A DNA stretch of 53,975 nucleotides from Methylobacterium sp. E-045 (GCF_022829685.1 NZ_JAKSYE010000117.1:1-53975); one strand, 5' to 3'; shown: positions 1 to 8,527, counted from the stretch's first letter. Translations and numbers: made by a program. Notes: a model not told the origin generated them from the sequence alone.

Positions 1-172
1 CCGGGCGCCCCGTCGCAGCGGGAACCGAGCGGACAAAGCCGAGACCTGACAGGTCGAGCCCGTCGACAAAGGCGTCGATCACGCGGACGGCCGCCTCCGC
101 CCCCACGTAATCTTCGACGCACGCCGGCATCAGCGACGCCTGAGCCCGATCCTCGCCGACAATGTATCCCAT
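1..172 (-). CDS. IS1182-type transposase, N-terminal part cut by window edge
   Basis: The minus strand reads from an ATG at 172 through 57 codons without a stop and leaves the window at base 1. The peptide has the N-terminal signature of IS1182/IS5-like DDE transposases: GEDRAQASLMPACVEDYVG, then RVIDAFVDGLDL, then PAATGRP. In the family this region precedes the helix-turn-helix and the DDE catalytic core, which must lie left of the window. The gene may be intact or broken; that cannot be seen here. A strong hairpin lies just upstream of the start. The element probably ends near base 235, but no terminal repeat can be checked without the other end. Confidence 0.75.
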   Translation of the reverse strand, partial: MGYIVGEDRAQASLMPACVEDYVGAEAAVRVIDAFVDGLDLSGLGFVRSVPAATGRP

Positions 173-177
173 GAAAA

Positions 178-203
178 TGGCCGCCCCGTTCCCGAGGCGG
201 CCA
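178..203 (-). promoter_or_regulatory. Hairpin just upstream of transposase start
   Basis: TGGCCGCC at 178-185 pairs with GGCGGCCA at 196-203 around a 10-base loop. On the minus strand the stem ends five bases before the transposase ATG, and the only purine-rich Shine-Dalgarno-like bases are in the loop. Some insertion sequences use such stems to limit translation from read-through transcripts; that role here is inference. Confidence 0.45.
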
Positions 204-305
204 GTCTATCAAATTGCCCGGCTTTCCACACAGCCTGCCGATGGGGCGGCCCTTTTCATTTGCGGCAGGCGCCTCCCCCTCCCCTCGCGGGAAGAAGATG
301 GCCGT

Positions 306-1055
306 TCACACCGTCTGCTGGTCGACCTCGTCCTTCGGACGGTCACCCCGGCGCCGTCGGGCGCCGCGATCGAGGAGCGAGCGGCCCAGCGCACGGAACG
401 GTGCGGTGAGGCGGCGGGCGTCGTCGGCGCGCTCCATGAAGCGCTCGCCGTTGCGAATTTCCTTGTCGAGGCGCGCCATGGTCCGCGCCAGGGCCGGATC
501 GTCGTCGTCGAGCCAGACTTCCACCGTGCGGGCGAAGGCGATGACGACACCCTGGAGCTTGATCCGGCCGAGGGGGCCCTCGGTGTCGATGCCGGCGGCC
601 GCCAGCATGAAGCGGTGGGAGTTCAGCGCGACGCCGTTCAAGGCCACGAGGGAGAGCGGATCGCCACGCAACGCATAAGAAATCCGGCGCAGGGCGTCCT
701 TGTAGGGGGTCATCGCATCCAGCCGGCGCATGAGCACGTCGAACAGGCGCTCGCGCGTGGGCTCCTCGGCGAGGTCGGAGGAATCACCCTCCAGCACCTT
801 GCGGTCGATGACCCGTGACAGGCCGCCGAGCACGGCTCCTTTCGATGGGAACAACTCGCGGAACTCGGCCAGCGACAGGCCGGCCTCGCGGGCGATGTCG
901 CCGATCTCGATGTCGTTCCAGGGCTGCACGGCGGCGAGCCGCATCAGGGCCTCGACGGCGGCCTCGCGCGGGGATTGCTGCAGGGTGGCGACGGCGATGT
1001 CGGTTCCGCCGGTCTCATTATCGCTCTTGGGCTTCGCACCTGTGGTGTTGGCCAT
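306..1055 (-). CDS. TetR-like transcriptional regulator
   Basis: This protein of 249 residues has a TetR-type helix-turn-helix near its N-terminus (DIAREAGLSLAEFRELFPSK) followed by an all-helical C-terminal domain. The acidic stretch EVWLDDDDPALARTMARLDKE in the C-terminal part recalls the COQ9/TetR fold group, so a lipid-binding or ubiquinone-linked role is an alternative to DNA binding. I chose ATG at 1055 because AAGGA lies ten bases upstream; an in-frame start at 1088 is possible. The gene is followed by IS sequence and preceded, on the same strand, by the ybjN-proC pair. Its target genes cannot be told from sequence. Confidence 0.75.
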   Translation of the reverse strand: MANTTGAKPKSDNETGGTDIAVATLQQSPREAAVEALMRLAAVQPWNDIEIGDIAREAGLSLAEFRELFPSKGAVLGGLSRVIDRKVLEGDSSDLAEEPTRERLFDVLMRRLDAMTPYKDALRRISYALRGDPLSLVALNGVALNSHRFMLAAAGIDTEGPLGRIKLQGVVIAFARTVEVWLDDDDPALARTMARLDKEIRNGERFMERADDARRLTAPFRALGRSLLDRGARRRRGDRPKDEVDQQTV

Positions 1056-1122
1056 GGTCGTTCGATCCTTGTGTCTGTTCCCCACCATGTAGGTTGCGCA
1101 CGCGGATCCGTCAGGGGGCGGC

Positions 1123-1950
1123 TCAGCCGGAGAGTTCGCCCGCGCGCTTCTTCGCGGCGATCACCGCCTCGCGCATCAGGTCCGGCACGCCGCCCTCGCG
1201 CATGAGTACGGCAAGGGCCGCCGCCGTGGTGCCACCGGGCGAGGTGACGTCGCGCCGCAACTGTCCCGCCTCGTACGGGCTGGTGGAGAGGAGCGCCCCT
1301 GCCCCCGCCACCGTGGCGCGGGCGAGCCGCGCAGCCATGTCGGCGGGTAAGCCGGCGGCCACGCCCGCCTCCGCCATGGCCTCGGCCAGGAGGAAGACAT
1401 AGGCCGGGCCGGAACCGGACACCGCCGTGAGTGCGTCGATGAGCGCCTCATCGTCGAGCCATTCAACCGCGCCGACCCCCTTCAGCAGCGCATCGGCCTG
1501 GTCACGCTGATCGGGGGATACGTCGGCGCTCGCCACCGCGCCGGTGACGCCGCGGCCGATGCTCGCCGGAAGGTTCGGCATCGCCCGGACGATGGCGCGG
1601 GCGGAGGGCAGGCGGCGGCTCAGGTCGGCGATGGTTTTGCCCGCCAGGATCGAGACCACGAGCGTGTGGGATGCGATCACTCCGTCGAGGAGGCCGGCGG
1701 CGCCCTCCAGCCCCTGCGGCTTGATCGCGAGGATCAGCGCATCGTTCGCCGGCACGTCGCCGGGGTTGAGGGCGATGCCGTGGCTCTCGCAGAGCCGCAC
1801 CATCTCGGGCGAGGCCTGCGGATCGACGACGCAGGTTCTGGCTGCATCGAGACCGCCCGCGAGCCAGCCCGCCAGCATCGCGCCGCCCATCTTGCCCGCC
1901 CCCACCAGGGTGAGGGACGCGGGCAAGGCGGAGGGAGACGGGATGCTCAC
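1123..1950 (-). CDS. proC: Pyrroline-5-carboxylate reductase
   Basis: This enzyme makes L-proline from pyrroline-5-carboxylate using NAD(P)H, the last step of cytoplasmic proline synthesis. The N-terminal Rossmann motif LVGAGKMGGAML binds the dinucleotide. The C-terminal half has the family signature region with AVSGSGPAYVFLLAEAM and a late SPGGTTAAAL, typical of the dimerisation domain. At 275 residues it has normal length. Its ATG overlaps the stop of ybjN by four bases (ATGA at 1947-1950), so the two are translationally coupled. Confidence 0.95.
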   Translation of the reverse strand: MSIPSPSALPASLTLVGAGKMGGAMLAGWLAGGLDAARTCVVDPQASPEMVRLCESHGIALNPGDVPANDALILAIKPQGLEGAAGLLDGVIASHTLVVSILAGKTIADLSRRLPSARAIVRAMPNLPASIGRGVTGAVASADVSPDQRDQADALLKGVGAVEWLDDEALIDALTAVSGSGPAYVFLLAEAMAEAGVAAGLPADMAARLARATVAGAGALLSTSPYEAGQLRRDVTSPGGTTAAALAVLMREGGVPDLMREAVIAAKKRAGELSG

Positions 1951-2450
1951 GCCTCGCCTTCGGTCTCGAACAGGACCGCATCGAGGGATTCGCGAGCGGA
2001 CTTGCCCGCCCAGAGCACGAACTGGAACGCCTGATAGTAGCGCTCACAGGCATCCACGGCGGATTTCAGCATCATCGCGCACTGGCTCTGGGTCGGCGCG
2101 GCGCCGTCCGTGAGCAGCAGCGAGTGCCGGAACATCACCACGCTGTCGGTGGACCACAGGTCGAAATGGCCGACCCAGAGCTGCTCGTTGACGAGGGAAA
2201 CGAGGGTGAGGATTTCGGTGCGGCGGTGAGCCGGCACCTTCAGGTCGAAGGCGCTGGCCACGTGGAGGGCCTCCACGTCCTCGATCCAGGTGAAGGCGAC
2301 GTGATAGTCGGACCAGCGGCCGGCCACGGCCACCGACATCTCGTCGGTCTCGGCCCGGTCGAAGATCCAGTCGCGAAGGGAGGCGAGCCGCTCGACGATG
2401 TCGAGGGGATGCTCGTTCCGGTCGAGGCCTTCGATGTGGAGTTGGGTCAT
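1947..2450 (-). CDS. YbjN-domain protein (T3SS-chaperone-like fold)
   Basis: This 167-residue soluble protein matches the YbjN family, which has a fold like type III secretion chaperones and is common in Alphaproteobacteria next to proC. Recognisable parts are HPLDIVERLASLRDWIFDR at the start, AGRWSDYHVAFTWIEDVEAL in the middle, and ACERYYQAFQFVLWAGKSA near the end. I chose ATG at 2450 because the conserved protein begins there; a TTG at 2552 and an ATG at 2546 would add a tail with no family match. The stop overlaps the proC start. The biochemical role of the family is not established. Confidence 0.85.
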   Translation of the reverse strand: MTQLHIEGLDRNEHPLDIVERLASLRDWIFDRAETDEMSVAVAGRWSDYHVAFTWIEDVEALHVASAFDLKVPAHRRTEILTLVSLVNEQLWVGHFDLWSTDSVVMFRHSLLLTDGAAPTQSQCAMMLKSAVDACERYYQAFQFVLWAGKSARESLDAVLFETEGEA

Positions 2451-2677
2451 AGCGGTCCAGGCTGGCGTCCCGGGAGGGGCGCCGATAATGGTGAACGACA
2501 ATCGATCCCTCTCACGAGTCACCGTTCCCAAGCTGAATCCGCGCATAGGCAAGGCACAGCTTGGTCGGCGAGAAGTTGAGGGGTCGAAGGTCGGGTCCGG
2601 GGGCGAAGCGAATCAGTGCTTCACTCACTATAGACCGTGGCGGACTCGCGTTTCAAAGCGCTCGAGAGAAGCGGTGA

Positions 2678-2710
2678 ACAGGAAAGCGGATTTCCACCGT
2701 TCCTTCCTGT
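2678..2710 (-). terminator. Hairpin downstream of ubiK
   Basis: ACAGGAA at 2678-2684 pairs with TTCCTGT at 2704-2710, with a few further pairs (GCGG/CCGT) inside. It lies after the ubiK stop on the minus strand and could end that transcript. No U-tract follows. The rest of 2451-2743 holds no gene that I can support; it should contain the promoter of ybjN-proC. Confidence 0.35.
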
Positions 2711-2743
2711 GCACAAGCTTAGACCGGACTCAGCGCCGGCGAA

Positions 2744-3049
2744 TCAGACCGATGTCGCCGGCGGAGGCGGCGCATCCTGCGTGCCGATGCGGCCTTCCAG
2801 CACCGAGACGCGGGCGGCGAGGGCATCGTTCTGGCTGCGGAGCGCCGAGACGAGGTCGCGCAGGACGTCCACCTCCTCGCGCGAGGCGATGTCCATATCG
2901 CGGATCAGGCGCTCCACCTGCGCCTTGAACACCGTCTCCGCCTCGCGCTTCACGCCCTGCGCCGCCCCGGCGGCGTCGGTCATCAACCGGGCGAAATCGT
3001 CGAACAACCGGTTCGAACCACGGCCCGCGCCGTCCTTAGAGCCTTGCAT
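2744..3049 (-). CDS. ubiK: UbiK/BMFP-family accessory factor
   Basis: This protein of 101 residues belongs to the UbiK (formerly YqiC/BMFP) family. Those small trimeric coiled-coil proteins assist ubiquinone synthesis enzymes at the membrane. The central helix (KREAETVFKAQVERLIRDMD) and the later SREEVDVLRDLVSALRSQN followed by LAARVSVLEGR show heptad character; the C-terminus is a short Pro-rich tail. I chose ATG at 3049 because GGGAG lies seven bases upstream and the family begins there; upstream in-frame codons are arginine-rich shadow sequence. It is divergent from the beta-lactamase gene. Confidence 0.85.
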   Translation of the reverse strand: MQGSKDGAGRGSNRLFDDFARLMTDAAGAAQGVKREAETVFKAQVERLIRDMDIASREEVDVLRDLVSALRSQNDALAARVSVLEGRIGTQDAPPPPATSV

Positions 3050-3276
3050 CGTCGTCTCCCGAGATCGAGGCCCGCGTCGGACATCGCGCCGGCACCTGAG
3101 AGGAGGAGATAAGAATCGACGGCCCGCGAGGCAATCCGATCCCCCGGCCGGGAAGCGAGGAATCGACGGCGGAACGGGCCGGAGCCCCGTTCCGCTGGCC
3201 AGGGACACCGTAAAGCCGCCGCGTTGCTCGGCGACGATCCACCGGACTCCAATCCCGATTCCCGGCGAGGACATGC

Positions 3277-4164
3277 ATGGTCAGGCGACGCGAACTCACT
3301 CTCGGCGCGGCCGCCTGGGCCGTGGGGAACTGGCTCGGCGCGGGACAGGCCGCCCGGGCGGAAGGAGCGTTCCGGCAGGATCTCGCCGACCGGTTCGCCC
3401 ATATCGAGGAGGCGAGCGGCGGTCGGCTCGGGATCGGGCTTCTCGATACCGGCAGCCGCATACGGGCAGTGCATCGCGGGGACGAGCGCTTTCCGATGTG
3501 CAGCACGTTCAAGGCCCTCGCCGCCGGCGCTGTGCTGGCGCGGGTGGACCGGGGCGAGGACAGCCTCGACCGGCGCCTTCGCTACGAACCGCGCGAGGTC
3601 GTGCCGTATTCGCCCCTGAGCGGGCCGAGGGCGGAGGGCGAGGGCATGACGATCGCCGAACTCTGCGAGGCAGCCGTCACGGTGAGCGACAACACGGCCG
3701 CGAACCTCCTTCTCGGAACGATGGACGGCCCGGCCGGGCTCACCGGCCACATCCGTGGTTTCGGTGATGCGACGACCCGCCTCGACCGCACCGAGCCCGA
3801 TCTCAACGAGGCCGCCCCCGGCGATCCCCGCGACACCACCACGCCGCTCGCCATGGCGGAAACGCTCCGGCGCCTCGTCCTCGCGGACGCCCTCTCGCCG
3901 GCCTCGCGCGCCCTCCTCACCGCCTGGCTCGTCGGCTGCCGCACCGGCGATGCGCGGTTGCGCGCCGGCCTGCCGAAGGACTGGCGCATCGGCGACAAGA
4001 CCGGATCGGGGGAGAACGACACGGCCAACGACGTCGCCGTGATCTGGCCGGCGCGCCGGGCGCCCCTCGTCCTGACGGTCTACCTGACCGGCGCGAGGAC
4101 GTCGCCGGAGGCGCGCAGCGCCACCATCGCGTCGGTGGCCCGGGCCGTCGTCGCCTCCCTGTAA
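3277..4164 (+). CDS. bla: Class A beta-lactamase, probable Tat export
   Basis: All class A serine beta-lactamase landmarks are present in order: STFK with the nucleophile at Ser76 and Lys79, SDN at 137-139, the omega-loop E-P-D-L-N at 173-177, and KTG at 241-243. The length of 295 residues is normal. The first residues, RRRELTLGAAA, form a twin-arginine signal with a cleavage-like AARAEG near residue 30, so folded export by Tat is likely. GAGGA lies five bases before the ATG. The gene is single and divergent from ubiK, with no AmpR/LysR regulator beside it. The substrate range cannot be read from sequence; such chromosomal enzymes are common in Hyphomicrobiales. Confidence 0.93.
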   Translation: MVRRRELTLGAAAWAVGNWLGAGQAARAEGAFRQDLADRFAHIEEASGGRLGIGLLDTGSRIRAVHRGDERFPMCSTFKALAAGAVLARVDRGEDSLDRRLRYEPREVVPYSPLSGPRAEGEGMTIAELCEAAVTVSDNTAANLLLGTMDGPAGLTGHIRGFGDATTRLDRTEPDLNEAAPGDPRDTTTPLAMAETLRRLVLADALSPASRALLTAWLVGCRTGDARLRAGLPKDWRIGDKTGSGENDTANDVAVIWPARRAPLVLTVYLTGARTSPEARSATIASVARAVVASL

Positions 4165-4267
4165 GCGTCCCTTAAACGCCGATCTGGCAAGCTCGGCCGA
4201 AGAACGGATGGAGTGACGATGATCCGGTCGGCTCCGGTGCCGCTTCCTCGTCGCTCGGGAGGGCGAG

Positions 4268-5395
4268 ATGATAAGCAGGGGCCGTCGGCATCGTGTCGGC
4301 ATCGCGCAAGAGAGGGCCAAGCGGTCGAGGATCGCATGGCCTGCCGCACTCGCATTCGGGATCGCCGCTTTGGGACTCGCCGCACATCCGGCCCATGCCG
4401 CCGACAGGCCGGATTACGATGGCTTCCGCCAGGGCACGTATCTCTCCTACCTGAACGCGGCGGAGGATGGCGCCGAGATGACGCGCTCGCCGCGTCTCGG
4501 CCTGTCCTTCGGCGGCGAAGTGCGGCCGGTCCTGATGGATACCGGCTCCACCGGCATCGTGGTCTCTATGAGCCGAATCCCCGGCTTCGAGTCGATGCCC
4601 TCGCGGCCGGGGCGGCTCACCTACAGCAGTTCGGGGCGGATCATGATCGGGCGCTGGGTGACGCTGCCGGTCACCCTGGTCGGCCGCAACGGGGCCAGCG
4701 TCACCACAGTGCCGATCCCGGTCCTCGCGGTGACGCGGATCGATTGCACGGACACGGCCCGCGCCTGTACGCCCGAGACGATGCCGGAGCATGTCGCCAT
4801 GATGGGCGTGGGTTTCGGGCGGGAGGGCGACGCGCAGAGGCAGAGCACGCCCGACACCAACCCCCTCCTCAACCTCGCGCCCGAGGGTCGGGGGCCGGCC
4901 CGGCACGGCTACGTGGTGACGCGGACGGGCGTCCACGCGGGCCTCACCGGGGCCAATACGCGCGGCGACATCCACTTCGTGAAGCTCGATCCGCATCCCG
5001 ACATTCCCGGTGAATGGCAGGGCGTGCCCGTCTGCATCGCGGTGAACGGGCAGACACCCGGTGCCTGCGGCCGGGCGCTCGTCGATACCGGCGTGTCAGT
5101 GATGTACCTGACCCTGCCGGGCGGGGCCGTGAACGGCGCCGTCGCCCTCGATGACGACGGCCGCAACCGGTTCCTGCCCGGTACCCGCCTCGGCTTTGCC
5201 TTTCCCGCACAAGGCTCGACCCCGGCCGCGACCTACGACATCGTCGTGGGCGACACGTCCCCCCTCTCGCCGGACAAGGTGACCCTCAACACCCGTCGCC
5301 CTGAGCCCTTCGTGAACACGGGCCTGCGCTTCCTCAACGGCTTCGACGTGCTTTACGACGCCGATGGCGGGTATTTCGGGTTTCGCCGACGGTAG
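4268..5395 (+). CDS. Exported pepsin-like protein with two DTG motifs
   Basis: The protein of 375 residues has an N-terminal hydrophobic segment (AWPAALAFGIAALGLAAH) ending in AHA|AD, a probable signal peptide. It carries two aspartic-protease-like active-site motifs about 180 residues apart: VLMDTGSTGIVVS with Asp91 and ALVDTGVSVMYL with Asp273. Two DTG halves in one chain resemble eukaryotic pepsins (family A1) more than single-DTG retropepsins. Each half has hydrophobic-Gly strands, and the C-terminus has VLYDADGGYFGF, like the pepsin C-lobe. The first glycine-rich pair is DTGST, the second DTGVS. It precedes a two-component system on the same strand. Proteolytic activity is inferred, not shown. 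Confidence 0.65.
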   Translation: MISRGRRHRVGIAQERAKRSRIAWPAALAFGIAALGLAAHPAHAADRPDYDGFRQGTYLSYLNAAEDGAEMTRSPRLGLSFGGEVRPVLMDTGSTGIVVSMSRIPGFESMPSRPGRLTYSSSGRIMIGRWVTLPVTLVGRNGASVTTVPIPVLAVTRIDCTDTARACTPETMPEHVAMMGVGFGREGDAQRQSTPDTNPLLNLAPEGRGPARHGYVVTRTGVHAGLTGANTRGDIHFVKLDPHPDIPGEWQGVPVCIAVNGQTPGACGRALVDTGVSVMYLTLPGGAVNGAVALDDDGRNRFLPGTRLGFAFPAQGSTPAATYDIVVGDTSPLSPDKVTLNTRRPEPFVNTGLRFLNGFDVLYDADGGYFGFRRR

Positions 5396-5544
5396 AGGCG
5401 GCGCGGACGCACTCTTGCGTCCGACAACATTTGCCAAACGTATCTCGGATCCGGGATCGAAACAGACGTTTACAATTCTGATCTCGCGATCCCCTTCGAA
5501 TCCCTCCGCCGACGCGCCATAAACGGCCACCGGATGGACGAGAC

Positions 5545-6273
5545 ATGACGCAGACGACTCCCGCCACGCCCCACATCCTCGTGGTCGAGGACGACCGCGA
5601 GATCAGCGCCCTCGTCGCGCGCTATCTGCGCGCCAATGAGTGCCGGGTGAGTCTCGCCGGGGACGGGCGCGAGATGGACAAGGCGCTGGCGGATGCGCGG
5701 GTCGACCTCATCGTGCTCGATCTGATGCTGCCGGGCGAGGACGGGTTGAGCCTGTGCCGGCGCCTGCGGGCGGGATCCTCGATCCCGATCCTGATGCTCA
5801 CCGCCAAGGCCGAGGAGATCGACCGGATCGTCGGCCTCGAGATCGGCGCGGACGATTACCTCGCCAAGCCGTTCAACCCGCGCGAGCTCCTCGCCCGCAT
5901 CCGTGCGATCCTGCGGCGGGGTGCCGGCACCGAGGCAGCCAGCGACGACGGCGCCCGCCGGTTGCGCTTCCTCGACTGGACCCTCGACGTGTCCCTGCGC
6001 CAGCTCCTCAGCCCGCAAGAGGCCCGCATCACCATCACCGGGGCCGAGTTCGACCTCCTCCACGCCCTCTGCCTCAGGCCTGGCCGGGTGCTCTCGCGCG
6101 ATCAGCTCCTCGACCTGACGCAGGGGCGCGCCGCCGGCCCGTTCGAGCGCAGCATCGACGTCCTCATCAGCCGCATCCGCCAGAAGATCGAGGCCGATCC
6201 GCGCAATCCCGAGATCATCCGCACCATCCGCTCGGGCGGCTACCTGTTCACGCCCGCGGTGACGCGATCATGA
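5545..6273 (+). CDS. OmpR-family response regulator
   Basis: This is a 242-residue two-domain regulator. The N-terminal receiver has the acidic pair EDD at 15-17, the phospho-acceptor Asp59 in VLDLMLPG, a Thr-Ala-Lys switch region and the lysine in DYLAKPFNPREL. The C-terminal winged helix has EFDLLHALCLRPGRVLSRDQLL and ends with RSIDVLISRIRQKIE and IRTIRSGGYLF, typical of OmpR/PhoB DNA binding. Its stop overlaps the start of the kinase gene by four bases (ATGA at 6270), so the pair is one operon. The signal and targets are unknown. Confidence 0.95.
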   Translation: MTQTTPATPHILVVEDDREISALVARYLRANECRVSLAGDGREMDKALADARVDLIVLDLMLPGEDGLSLCRRLRAGSSIPILMLTAKAEEIDRIVGLEIGADDYLAKPFNPRELLARIRAILRRGAGTEAASDDGARRLRFLDWTLDVSLRQLLSPQEARITITGAEFDLLHALCLRPGRVLSRDQLLDLTQGRAAGPFERSIDVLISRIRQKIEADPRNPEIIRTIRSGGYLFTPAVTRS

Positions 6274-7700
6274 GCGCGGTCGCGAAGGGCCGGTGGCGTC
6301 GCCTCATCGGCTTCCCGCCCCGCAGCATCGCCGGCCAGATCGCGATGCTCAGCGTAGCCGCCATCGTCGTCAGCCACGCCGTGGCGGCCCTCGCCTTCCT
6401 GCTGCTGCGCGAACCCTGGAACCCGGACAATCATCCGGGCGTGGCCGCGACTAGGCTGGCCACCATCGTCCGCCTGCTCGATGCCGCTTTGCCGGGGGAT
6501 CGGCTGCGCCTGCTGCAGGACGCGGCACGCAGCCTGCCCGCGCTGCAGATCGAAACGGCCCCGGCCTCGCCGGAACCTCCCGCCGCCGGCACCCGGAACG
6601 AGCGGCCCGACCATCCCATGGTCAAGCGCATGCGCGAGGGATTCGGCCGGCCGCTCACCATCACCGATCTGTCCCCGCCGGGCCGGAAGGAGCCGGGGAG
6701 CGGCATCCGCATCGCCATCCTGACGCCCTCGGGGGCGAGCCTGCGGGCCACCCTGCCGGACGACGACCGTCCGCCCTTCGGCGCCGGCCCGATCGTCTTC
6801 ACCTTCGTCCTCCTCGGCATCACCCTGTCCCTCATGTCGATCTGGGCGACGCGGGCCCTGACCGCGCCGCTGGCGAAACTCGCCGAGGCCGCCGACGCCT
6901 TCGGCACAGGCATGAACCTCGTGGCCCTGCCCCAGAACGGGCCGAAGGAGGTGGCGGCGGTCTCGCGCGCCCTCGACACCATGCGCGGGCGTGTCCGCCG
7001 CCTGATCGACGACCGGACCCAGATGCTGGCGGCGATCAGCCACGACCTGCGCACCCCGATCACCCGCTTGCGCCTGCGGGCCGAGTTCATCGAGGACGAC
7101 CACGCCCGTACGATGACCCTGCGCGACCTCGACCAGATGAACGGATTGGTGGAAGCCGCCCTGTCCTTCATCCGGGACGGCCAGGCGGGCGGCGCGCACA
7201 GCCTCGTCGACCTCGCCTCGGTGGTCCAGACCGTGTGCGACGGCTTCACCGATGTCGGCGCCGACGTGCGGCTGGAGCAGACGCGCCACGTCCTCGTGCG
7301 CGGCCGGGCGGACGATCTCCAGCGGGCCATCGTCAACCTCGTCGACAATGCGGTGAAGTATGGCGGCAGCGCTCGGCTGACGATGCACCCGTCCGAGCAG
7401 GGCGTGGCCCTGGAAGTGTCCGACGACGGCCCCGGCATCCCCGAGGCGGAGCGCGATGCCATGGTACAGCCCTTCGTGCGCGGCGACCGGGCCCGGAACC
7501 TCGACGAGGCCAGCGGCTTCGGCCTCGGCCTCTCGATCGTGCTCGCCATCGTCGAGGGGCATGGCGGCCGGCTGACCCTGTCGAACAAGCTCCCCCGCGG
7601 CCTCGTCGCCCGTCTCGACCTGCCCCTCGCCATCGCCCAGCCTGCGCAGCTACGCGCGGCCGCCTCGGCCCATCGCCAGGCCGAAGCACCCGCGACCTGA
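6270..7700 (+). CDS. EnvZ-like sensor histidine kinase
   Basis: This 476-residue membrane kinase has a first membrane segment around residues 22-46 and a periplasmic domain rich in Pro. A second segment (IVFTFVLLGITLSLMSIW) leads into a HAMP domain. The H-box ISHDLRTPITRLRLR has the phospho-acceptor His258. The ATP-binding domain shows DNAVKYGG, DDGPGIP and GFGLGLSIV. The start is ATG at 6270 overlapping the regulator stop; longer upstream reading in this frame is a shadow of the regulator. The layout is that of the RstB/EnvZ class. The ligand is unknown; the neighbouring pepsin-like gene could be a target, which is inference only. Confidence 0.93.
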   Translation: MSAVAKGRWRRLIGFPPRSIAGQIAMLSVAAIVVSHAVAALAFLLLREPWNPDNHPGVAATRLATIVRLLDAALPGDRLRLLQDAARSLPALQIETAPASPEPPAAGTRNERPDHPMVKRMREGFGRPLTITDLSPPGRKEPGSGIRIAILTPSGASLRATLPDDDRPPFGAGPIVFTFVLLGITLSLMSIWATRALTAPLAKLAEAADAFGTGMNLVALPQNGPKEVAAVSRALDTMRGRVRRLIDDRTQMLAAISHDLRTPITRLRLRAEFIEDDHARTMTLRDLDQMNGLVEAALSFIRDGQAGGAHSLVDLASVVQTVCDGFTDVGADVRLEQTRHVLVRGRADDLQRAIVNLVDNAVKYGGSARLTMHPSEQGVALEVSDDGPGIPEAERDAMVQPFVRGDRARNLDEASGFGLGLSIVLAIVEGHGGRLTLSNKLPRGLVARLDLPLAIAQPAQLRAAASAHRQAEAPAT

Positions 7701-7853
7701 TGATTTTCGCATCGGAATGTTTCGGTCGGCAGGCCGGAAACGTCGAGAAACTCTTGTGCCGAATGCCGGTAAGGTCCGGTTAACCCTGCAACCCGTCCTC
7801 TGGACTTCCGTCGACGGCTCTTCGCGACGGAGTCCGACCGAGGCGACCGCGCC

Positions 7854-8426
7854 ATGACATCCGTCAGCAATACCCAGACCTCCGCCCTGTTCCAGACCCA
7901 GCGTCCGCCGCCGCCCAGAGGCAATCCCGTCGCGCAGGCCATCGCCGGCGAAGCCTCCACCGGCAGCATCAGCGCCACCGACGCCACCGCGCTCTCCAGT
8001 GCCCTCGATTCCATCGATGCGAGCCTGAAGAGCGGAAGGTCCGACACGACCGGCGGCACCAGCACCCGCCTCGACCCCTCGCAGATCCAGGACAAGATCA
8101 GCAGCCTCATCGACGATCAGGTCTCGAGCGGCAGCCTTACCAGCGATCAGGCCGAAACCCTGAAGTCGCTGTTCCAGGCCAACGCGCCGGGCAAGGGAGA
8201 GGCAGGCGGCGCGGGCGGACCCGGCGGCGCTCCGCCCGGCATGCCTCCGTCGGACGACAGCACGAGCACCTCCTCGACGGATTCCTCGACCAGCGTCAGC
8301 GACCTCCTCGACGGCTTCATGAAGTCGCTGCAGGCCTCCCAGACCAGCGCCTCCGGCTACGCCGCCTCGGGGACTACGGCTTCGAGCGCCAGCGCCAGTG
8401 CCCTGCTGTTCGACTTCGACACCTGA
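7854..8426 (+). CDS. Low-complexity Ser/Thr/Asp-rich protein of unknown function
   Basis: This is a 190-residue hydrophilic protein with no clear signal peptide. The N-terminus has a poly-Pro patch (RPPPPRG). Two similar helical units follow, GSISATDATALSSALDSID near residue 40 and GSLTSDQAETLKSLFQ near 100, spaced like an EF-hand-like or helical repeat. A Gly/Pro-rich linker and a Ser/Thr-rich C-terminal third end in LLFDFDT. Similar proteins are annotated as hypothetical in rhizobial genomes as far as I can recall. It lies 150 bases after the two-component pair and may be regulated by it. A strong hairpin follows. Confidence 0.65.
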   Translation: MTSVSNTQTSALFQTQRPPPPRGNPVAQAIAGEASTGSISATDATALSSALDSIDASLKSGRSDTTGGTSTRLDPSQIQDKISSLIDDQVSSGSLTSDQAETLKSLFQANAPGKGEAGGAGGPGGAPPGMPPSDDSTSTSSTDSSTSVSDLLDGFMKSLQASQTSASGYAASGTTASSASASALLFDFDT

Positions 8427-8435
8427 GGATCGGAA

Positions 8436-8469
8436 CCGGACGGGCTGCGCATCGACGAAGCCCGTCCGG
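8436..8469. terminator. Strong hairpin between convergent genes
   Basis: CCGGACGGGCT at 8436-8446 pairs with AGCCCGTCCGG at 8459-8469, an 11-bp perfect stem with a 12-base loop. It lies between the convergent ends of the low-complexity gene and the GST gene and may serve both strands. There is no clear U-tract. Confidence 0.55.
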
Positions 8470-8527
8470 ACAGGTCGCGGAGACACGCGCAGCCCCCTCC
8501 TCCGGGTCGGAAACCAACTCTCGTCCC

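Noticed and set aside
7854..8426. EF-hand calcium-binding protein
   Set aside because: The two repeats have Asp/Ser patterns but lack the full 12-residue loop with the invariant Gly and Glu.
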